Source: Saccharothrix tamanrassetensis
GTDB lineage: Bacteria > Actinomycetota > Actinomycetes > Mycobacteriales > Pseudonocardiaceae
Direction: 5' to 3'
Length of the DNA: 64,000 bases
Assembly (NCBI RefSeq): GCF_014203665.1
Contig: NZ_JACHJN010000001.1
Location: forward strand, 744,001-808,000
In this document: positions 36,401 through 45,400 of the stretch, piece by piece
Layout of the letters: every line of letters begins with the position of its first letter
Numbering within the stretch: position 1 is the first letter of the stretch
Translations under genes and position numbers: made by a program
Notes under the pieces: model-generated
What the model was told of the DNA's origin: nothing
What the model saw: only the letters and a program-made list of their open reading frames with translations
The model's database searches: none

Positions 36401-39400
36401 GTTCTGGAACGCCAGCATCACCTGGAACAGCGGGTGGCGGGACAGCGACCGGGGCGGGTTGAGGGCTTCGACCAGGTACTCGAACGGCAGGTCCTGGTGG
36501 ACGTAGGCGGCCAGGTCGGTCTCCCGCACCCGGCGGACCAGCTCGCGGAACGTCGGGTCGCCGCTGGTGTCGGTGCGCAGCACCAGCGTGTTGACGAAGA
36601 AGCCCACCATGTCGTGCAGGGCCTCGTCGGTGCGACCGGCGATCGGGCTGCCCAGCGGGATGTCGGTGCCCGCGCCCAGCTTGGTCAGCAACGCCGAGAC
36701 CGCTGCCTGCACCAGCATGAACACGCTCGCGCCGGTTTCCCGGGCCAACGCCAGCAGTCCGGCGTGCAGCTCGGGCGGAACGGAGAACTGGTGCACGTCC
36801 CCGTCGTGGTCGCTCACCGCGGACCGCGCGAAGTCCGTCGGCAGGTCGAGTTCCTCCGGCAGGTCGGCCAGCGCCCGCGTCCAGTAGGCCAGCTGGGCGG
36901 ACAGCACGCTGTCCTCGTCCGTCTCGCTGCCCAGCCACTCCCGTTGCCACACCGCGTAGTCCGCGTACTGCACGGGCAGCGGCTCCCAGCTCGGCGCCTT
37001 GCCGGTGCGGCGGGCCGCGTACGCGGTGGCCAGGTCACGGGCGAGCGGCGCGGTCGACCAGCCGTCGAACGCGATGTGGTGGAACACCAGCAACAGCACG
37101 TGTTCCTGCTCGTCCACGACGTAGAGCCGGGCGCGCAGCGCCGGTTCCGCGCCCAGGTCGAAGCCCCGGTCGACCTCCTCGGCCAACGTGCGCGCGATGT
37201 CATCCGTGTGGCCGACTCGCAGCACCGATCCGTACACGGGCAGCACCCGCTGGTACGGCACGCCGTCCACGTCCGGGAAGACGGTCCGCAGGATCTCGTT
37301 GCGCGCCACCACGTCGTCCACGGCCTCGCCGAGAGCGGTGACGTCGAGTTCGCCCTTGAGCCGCACGGCCAGCGGGATGTTGTACGTGCCGGTCGCGCTC
37401 TCTTCGAGCTTGTTGAGGAACCACAGCCGGCGCTGCGCGAACGACAGCGGCAGGCCCTCGTCGCCGGCGCGTTCCACCGGCCGCAGCGCGGGTCGTGCCG
37501 AGGCCGCCCCGGCGACCAGCTTCGCCAGGCCGGCGACCGTGCGGGCCTCGAACAGCGCCCGCACCGGCAACTCCACGTCCAGCACCGTGCGGATCCGGCT
37601 GACGACCCGGGTAGCGAGCAGGGAGTGCCCGCCGAGGTCGAAGAAGTCGTCCTCCACGCCGACCTCGGCGGTGCCCAGCACTTCGCCGAACACCCCGCAC
37701 AGGATCTCTTCGACCGGCGTGCGCGGGCCACGGCCCCTGGTCGCGGCAAGATCCGGTTCGGGCAGGGCCTTGCGGTCGACCTTCCCGTTGGGGGTCAGCG
37801 GGAGCGCGTCCAGCACCACCATCGCGGCCGGCACCATGTAGTCCGGCAGCGACTCGCCCAACGCGTCCCGGACCGCCGACACGCTCAGGTCCGCGCCGGG
37901 TGCGGCGACGACGTAGCCGACCAGCCGCTTGTGGCCGCCCTGGTCGCCACTGACCGACACCGCCGCGTCGCCGACCTCGGGCACGGCGCGCAGCGCGGCC
38001 TCAACCTCGCCGAGCTCGATGCGGTGGCCGCGGATCTTCACCTGGTGGTCGCGGCGTTCCAGGAACTCCAACTGACCGTCGGGTCGCAGCACCACCCGGT
38101 CGCCCGTGCGGTACATGCGGGTGCCGACGTCGCCGTACGGGTCGGCGATGAACGTCACCGACGTCCTGGCCCGGTCGTTGAGGTAACCCCGGCCGACGCC
38201 GATACCGCCGACGTACAGCTCACCGGGCACACCGGCGGGCACCGGGCGCAGGTCGTCGCCGAGCACGTACAGCCGGGTGTTGCGCACGGGGCGCCCGATC
38301 GGCACTCGCGCGTCGCCGAGCTCGTCACCGAGCCGGATCGTCGCGTGCGTCACGTCGTCCGAGCACTCGGTCGGGCCGTAGGCGTTGACCAGCGGGATGT
38401 CCGGGTAGCGGGCGAACCAGCGGTGGCACAGGTCCGGCGGCAGCGCCTCGCCGGTGACCACGAGCCAACGCAGACCGCGCAGGTCCGGCGTCTCCTCGGT
38501 GATGTCCCACGCGTCCAGTGCGGCGCGCAGCAGCGAGGGAACGACCTCAAGGATCGTCACGCCCTCGTTCCGGATGGTGGCGAACAGCGCGTTCGGGTCG
38601 ACGGCGGTGTCCCGCCCGGTGACCCGGACCCGGCCACCGACCATCAGCGCGGTCAGCATCTGCCACACCGAGATGTCGAACGTGACCGGCGCGTTGTGCA
38701 CAATCATGTCCAGTTCGGACACTGCGAGGTCGTCCACCTTGCACCACAGGTGGTTCACCATGCCCCGGCGGTGCACCATCGCGCCCTTGGGCTTGCCGGT
38801 CGAGCCCGACGTGAAGATGACGTAGGCCAGGTCGTCCGGTTCACCCTGCGCGGGCGGCAGTTCGGCGTCGACCGTGTCGTCCAGTACGACGATCTCGATG
38901 CCGTTGGCCACTTCCTGCGCCAGCTCCAGGTGCGCCTCGTCCACCGCGATGGCCCGTGCGCCGCTGTCCGCCAGCAGTGCGGCGATCCGGGCGACGGGGG
39001 CCTGCACGTCCAGCGGCACATAGCCGCCGCCCGCGCCGAGAACACCCAGGACCGCCGTGACGAAACCGATCCCGGGTGCGGCCAGCACGGCGGTGAGCCC
39101 GTCGCCGGGTACCCGGCGGGAGAACGCGCCCGCCCGGCCGACCAGCTCCGCGTACGTGACGCTGGAGTGGTCGTCCACCACGGCGACCGCGTCCGGCTGC
39201 GCCAAGGCCAATGAGCGCACCCGCTCGACCACGCCCTCGTACGCCTGGGGCTTGACCGGACCGGTGCCGGCACGCAGCACCGCCGCGTGCTCGTCGGCGT
39301 CCAGTACGTCGATCCGGCTCAGCCGCGCGGCCGGATCGGTCACGACGCTGCGCAGGAAGTCGACCAGTCGCCGGGAGAGTCGCCGCGCGGAAGCCTCGGT

Positions 39401-42400
39401 GAACAGCTCGGTGCTGTACTCCAGCACGCCGTGCATCCCGGACGGCACGCCCTCCGCGTACCGCTCCTCCAGCAGCACGGTGAAGTCGAACTTCGCCCGC
39501 TGCGAGCGCACCGGCTCCACCCGCCCGGACAGGCCCGGCAGCGTCAACGGGATGTCGTCGCTGGTCTGCATCGTCAGCATGACCTGGAACAGCGGTTGCT
39601 TGTTGAGCGACCGCTCCGGGTTGAGCCGGTCCACCAGGTGCTCGAACGGCACGTCCTGGTGCTGGTAGGCGGCCAGGTTGGTGTCCCGCACGCGGTGCAG
39701 CAGCTCCTGGAACGTCGGGTCGCCGCCGGTGTCGGTGCGCAGCACGAGGGTGTTGACGAAGAAGCCGATCAGGTCGGCCAGTTCGTCGTCGGTGCGGCCG
39801 GCGGTGGGCGTGCCGAGCGGGATGTCGGTGCCGGCGCCCAGCTTCGTCAGCAACGCCGACAGCGCGGCCTGGAACACCATGAACACGCTCGCCCCGGTGT
39901 CCCGGGCCAGCGCCACGACCGCGTGGTACAGCTCGGCGTCGATCTCGAACCGCAGTTCGTCGCCGTCGTAGTTGCCCACCGCCGGACGGGCGAAGTCGGT
40001 CGGCAGGTCCAGTTCCTCCGGCACGCCCGCCAGCGCCTGCGTCCAGTACCCGAGCTGGCGGGACAGCAGGCTGTCCGGGTCGTGCTCGTCGCCGAGCAGT
40101 TCCCGTTGCCACAGCGCGTAGTCCGCGTACTGCACGGCCAGCGCGGCCCATTCCGGCCTGCGGCCGGCGACGCGCGCCCGGTACGCCGTGGCCAGGTCCT
40201 CGACCAGTGGCGCGATCGACCCGCCGTCGAACGCGATGTGGTGGAACACCAGCAACAGCACGTGCTCGGACGGCGCCACGCCGTAGAGGTGGGCCCGCAT
40301 CACGGGCTCCGCGGCCAGGTCGAAGCCGTGGTCGGCCTCGGCGGTCAGCACGGTCTGGAGGTCCGACTCCGGCAACCGGGTCAGCGGCAGTTCCGGGTAG
40401 TCCGCCGGCACGTCCACCACCTGCTGGTACGGCTCGCCCTCCGCGTCGGGGAACACCGAGCGCAGGATCTCGTGCCGTGCCACCAGGTCGCGCAAGGCGC
40501 CGCGCAGCGCGGGCACGTCCAGGTCGCCGTTCAGCCGGACGGCCAGCGGCACGTTGTAGGTACCGGTCGTGCCGTCCTCGAACTTGTCCAGGAACCAGAG
40601 TCGGGTCTGCGCGTAGGACAGCGGGATGCGCTCGCCCCGCGCGGCGGGGCGCAGCGGCGGTCGGGCGTCGGACGCGCCGACCACCTGTTCGGCCACGCCG
40701 GCGACCGTGCGGGCTTCGAACAGCGCCCGGATCGGCAGTTCGACGCCCAGCGCGGCCCGTGCCCGGCTGATCACCTTGGTGGCCAGCAGGGAGTGCCCGC
40801 CGAGGGCGAAGAAGTCGTCGTCGATGCCGACCTGCGGCAGTTGCAGCACGTCCGCGAAGACCCCGGCCAGGATCTCCTCCACCGGGTTGCGCGGGCCGCG
40901 GCCCCGGGTCTGGCCCGTGTAGTCGGGGGCGGGCAGCGCCTTGCGGTCCAGCTTCCCCTGCGGCGTCAGCGGCAACTCGTCCAGCACCACCAGCGCGGAC
41001 GGCACCATGTACTCCGGCAGTGCCTCCACCAGCTGTTCCCGCAGACCGGCCGGTACCGCGCTGCCGTCCTGGCCGGTGACGAGGTAGGCGACGAGCTTGC
41101 GATCGCCCTCCTCGTCCTCGCGCACGACCGCCACCGCCAGGACCACGTCGGGGTGCGCCAGCAGCACGGACTCGACCTCGCCGAGCTCGATGCGGAAGCC
41201 GCGCAGCTGCACCTGGTCGTCGGCGCGGCCGAGGTAGTCCAGCTGCCCGCCGGGCAGCCACTTCACCAGGTCGCCGGTCCGGTACATGCGGTCGCCCGGT
41301 CCGCCGAACGGGTCGGCGATGAACCGCTCGGCGGTCAGGCCCGGCCGGTTCAGGTAGCCGCGGGCCAGTCCGCCGCTCACGTACAGCTCGCCCGTGACGC
41401 CCGCCGGAACGGGTTGCAGCAGCGAGTCGAGCACGTAGACCCGGTGCGCGGCGGTCGGGGTGCCGATCGGCGGCTTGGGGCCGGGCGTCAGCGGACCGCC
41501 GACGGTGGCCGCCAGCACGGACTCCGTGGGGCCGTAGCCGTTGAACATCCGGTGCGTGGCCGACCAGCGCGCGACGACCTCCGGCGGGCACGCCTCACCC
41601 GCGACCACCATGGTCAGGTCGTCGGGCAGCTTGGTCCCCTCGGGCATCCCGCCCGCCACGACCGGCGGCAGCGCGGCCAGGTTCACCCCGTTGTCGTTGA
41701 TCAGGTCGATCAGCGCCTGGCCGGGTCCTCGGGCGTCGTCCCCGGCGACGACGACCGTGCCGCCGCCGCACAGGGCGAGGCCCATCTCCCAGACGGTGGC
41801 GTCGAAGCTGTAGGACGCGAACTGGAGCACCCGCGTGTCCGGCGTGACCTGGAACTTGTCGATCAGGCTGAGCACCATCGCGACGAACCCCGCGTGGTCG
41901 ACCACGACGCCCTTGGGCTTGCCGGTCGAGCCGGACGTGTAGATCACGTACGACGGGTGATGGGGGCGCAGCGGCGCGATGCGGTGCGCGTCGGTCAGGT
42001 CGCCGTCCGGGTAGGCGGAGAAGTCGACCGCGTCGATCGGGACCACTTCGACGCCGACGTTCAGCGTCCCGGCGACGTCCACTGTGGACAGCAGCACGGA
42101 CGGCCGGGCATCGGCGACCATGTAGTCGACCCGGTCGGCCGGGTACTTGGCGTCGATCGGCAGGTAGGACGCGCCCGCCTTGAGCACGCCGAGCACCGCG
42201 ACCAGCATTTCCAGCGAGCGCGGCATCGCCAGCGCGACGACGCTCTCCGGCCCGGCCCCGCGCGCGACCAGCATTCGTGCCAGCCGGTTGGCGCGGGCGT
42301 TCAGCTCGGCGTACGTCAGCGGCGTGCCCTGGAAGACCGCCGCGACCGAGTCCGGTGCTTCGGCGGCACGGGCCTCGAACAGGTCCGTGACCACGACCTC

Positions 42401-45400
42401 CGGGATGTCGGCGATCCGACCGCCCCAGCCGTCCAGGATCTGTGAGCGCTCGTCGGCGGACAGCAGGTCGACGTGCGCGACCGGCGTGTCCGAGTCGGTG
42501 GCGAGGATGTGCAGCAGCCGCGTGAACCGGTCCACGACGGACTCGATCGCCGGCGCGTCGAAGATGTCGGAGCGGTACTGGGCGAGCAGCCGGAGCCGGT
42601 CACCGGGGTAGACCGACAGCGCGAACGGGTACTCGGCGACCAGCCTGCCCTCGGCGGCGACCAGGCGGACGCCGGGGACGATCCCGGACAGGCCGTCGGT
42701 GTCCATCGGGTAGTTGTGGAAGCTGACCACGGTGTCGAACAGCTCACCGACCCCGGCCACCTGCTGCACCTCGGCCAGGCCGAGGTGGTGGTGCGGGGCC
42801 AGGTCGAACTGCTCGTCCTGGATGCGGGTCAGCAGGTCGGCGATCGGCGTGGCCGGGTCGAGCCGCACCCGGACCGGCAGGGTGTTGAGGAACAGGCCGA
42901 CCATCGACTCCATGCCGGGCAGGTCTACCGGGCGGCCGGAGTGCACCGCGCCGAACACCACGTCGTCGCGTCCGGTCAGCCTGCCCAACAGGATCGCCCA
43001 AGCGCCCTGCATGACCGTGTTCAGCGTGAGGCCGCGGGCGCGCGCCCAGCGGGACAGCTTCCCGGTGAACTCGGCGGGCAGGTCCACGGTGATCGAGGCG
43101 GGCGAGTCGGTGACGCGAGGGCGTTCGTCCGGACCGATCCGAGTGGCCTCGCCGATGCCGTGCAACGCCGTCCGCCAAGCCTGCCGCGCGGCCTCGTCGT
43201 CCTGCCGCGCCAACCACTCCAAGTAGTCGCGGGACGGCGCGACCGGCGGCAGTGCGCTCAGGTCGGCGCCGTTGGCGGTGAGGGTGAACAGCTCCTTGGC
43301 GAAGATCGGCATGGACCAGCCGTCGACCAGGATGTGGTGCACGGCCCAGATCAGCCGGAACCGGTCGATGCCGGTGCGTACCACGGTGAACCGCAGCAGC
43401 GGCGGGTCGGCCATGTCGAACCGGCGCACCCAGTCCTCGTCGGTGAGCCGGCGCAGCTCGTGCTCGGCGTCGACCGGGTCCATGCCGGTGAGGTCGATCT
43501 CCTCCCACGGCAGGGCGGCGGACGCGGGCACCACCTGCACCGCGTCGCCGGACGGTCGTGAGTGGAACGACGCGCGCAGGTTGGGGTGCCTGCGCAGCAA
43601 CGCTTCCGCAGCCGCCCGGAACGCGTCCACGTCGAGCGCGCCTTCGACGTCGACCACGACCTGGAGGGTGTAGACGTCCGCGCCGTCGCGGTCGAACTCG
43701 GCCTGGAACAGCAGGCCCTTCTGCAACGGCGACAGCGGCAGGACGTCCTGCACCGCACCGGTCTCGCGTTCGATGTCGGCGATCTCGCGCTCGGTCAACG
43801 CCACCAGGTCGAAGTCCGACGGGCTGTGCCCGCCCGCGCCGGGCAGACACGCGTGCTCGACGAACGCCTCCAGCGCCCGGAACCAGGTCCGCGCGATGTC
43901 GGCCACGTCGCCGTCGGACAGCAGGCCGTCGGCCCACAGCCAGTCCGCGACCAGGTGCGGTCCGGCCGCGGTGTCCTCGGTGACCGGCGTGACCGCGATC
44001 GCGTGCCGCAGAGGCATGTCCGGGCTCACGCCGGTGCCCACGACGGACGTGCCCGCGTCGAGCGACCACTCCCCCGCCGTCTCGCCGGCGCCGAACCGGC
44101 CCAGGTAGTTGAAACCGACCTGGGGCGTGCCGAAGCGGGCGAGCGTGCCCACGGTCTGCGGGTTGAGGTAGCGCAGCAGGCCGAAGCCGATGCCGTGGTC
44201 GGGCAGCGCGCGGAGCTGTTCCTTGACCCGCTTGATGGCCGTGCCCGCGCTCGCGCCGCCCGCCCACAGGTCGGCGCGGTCCAGTTCGCCGACGTCCAGC
44301 CGGAGCGGGAACACGCTGGTGAACCAGCCGACCGTGCGGGACAGGTCGACGTCGTCGACGACCTGTTCGCGGCCGTGGCCCTCCACTTCCACCAGGACGG
44401 CGGAGTCGTCCACGCCGAGGCGCCTGCGCCGCCAGTCCGCGACGGCGATCGCGAGGCCCGCGAGCAGCACGTCGTTGATCTCGGCGTGGAACACGGCCGG
44501 GACCTTGGTCAGCAACGCGCTGGTCTGCTCGGTCGGCAGCACGAGCCGCAGCGACCGGGCGGTGCCGTAGGTGTCGCGGTGCGGGTCCAGCGGGCGGTCG
44601 CCCAACCGCACATCGGTCGGGTGGACCTGCGCGGCCCACAGCGGCAGTTCGGTCACGCGCGAGGCCGAGCGGGCGTGTTCGGCCAACACCTTGGCCCAGC
44701 GCCGGTAGGACGTCCCGATGGGCTGGAGCGCCCTGCCCGCCACGGCTTCGGCGAGGTCGGGCACGATGATCCGCCACGACACGCCGTCCACCACGAGGTG
44801 GTGCACGACCAGCACGAGCCTGGCGGTGGTGCCCGAGTCGATCAGGACCGCCTGCAGGACACGGCCTTCTTCCGGCGCCAGACCGGCACGGGCGCGGGCG
44901 ACCTCTTCGGCGACGACCTCGTCCACGTCGTCCAGTTCCGACAAGGGGACGCGGCGGACCAGCTTGGTGGCCCGGATCTCGCCCACCGGCAGGGTCTCCA
45001 TCGTCCACAGGCCGGGCAGCGGCACGGACAGCCTGGCGCGCAACGCGTCGTGGTGGTCGACGACGGTCTGGATCGCTCCCGCGAGCTTGATCAGGTCGAG
45101 CCCGGTCGGCACGTGCAGGACCACGTACTGGCTGTACTGGCGGGTGGTCTGCGACAGGTCGTTCAGGTCCTCGCGCAGCTGGTGGGCGATCGGCGTCAGC
45201 TCGACCTCGCCCACACCGTCGTCGGCGACGACCGCGGTTCCGGTGGCGTTCGCCGCGATGGCCGCGATGGCGGCGGGCGTGCGGTGCTTCATCACCTCGC
45301 GTGAGGTGAACACCACGCCGGCACGCCGGGCGCGGCTGACCACCTGGATGGAGCTGATGCTGTCGCCGCCCAGCGTGAAGAAGTCGTCGTCCACGCCGAC

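Noticed and set aside
33419-39214. Long plus-strand frames opposite the third NRPS (33419-39214, 39287-42445, 45524-48331)
   Set aside because: Antisense frames of a well-supported NRPS, with low-complexity sequence and no recognisable domain.
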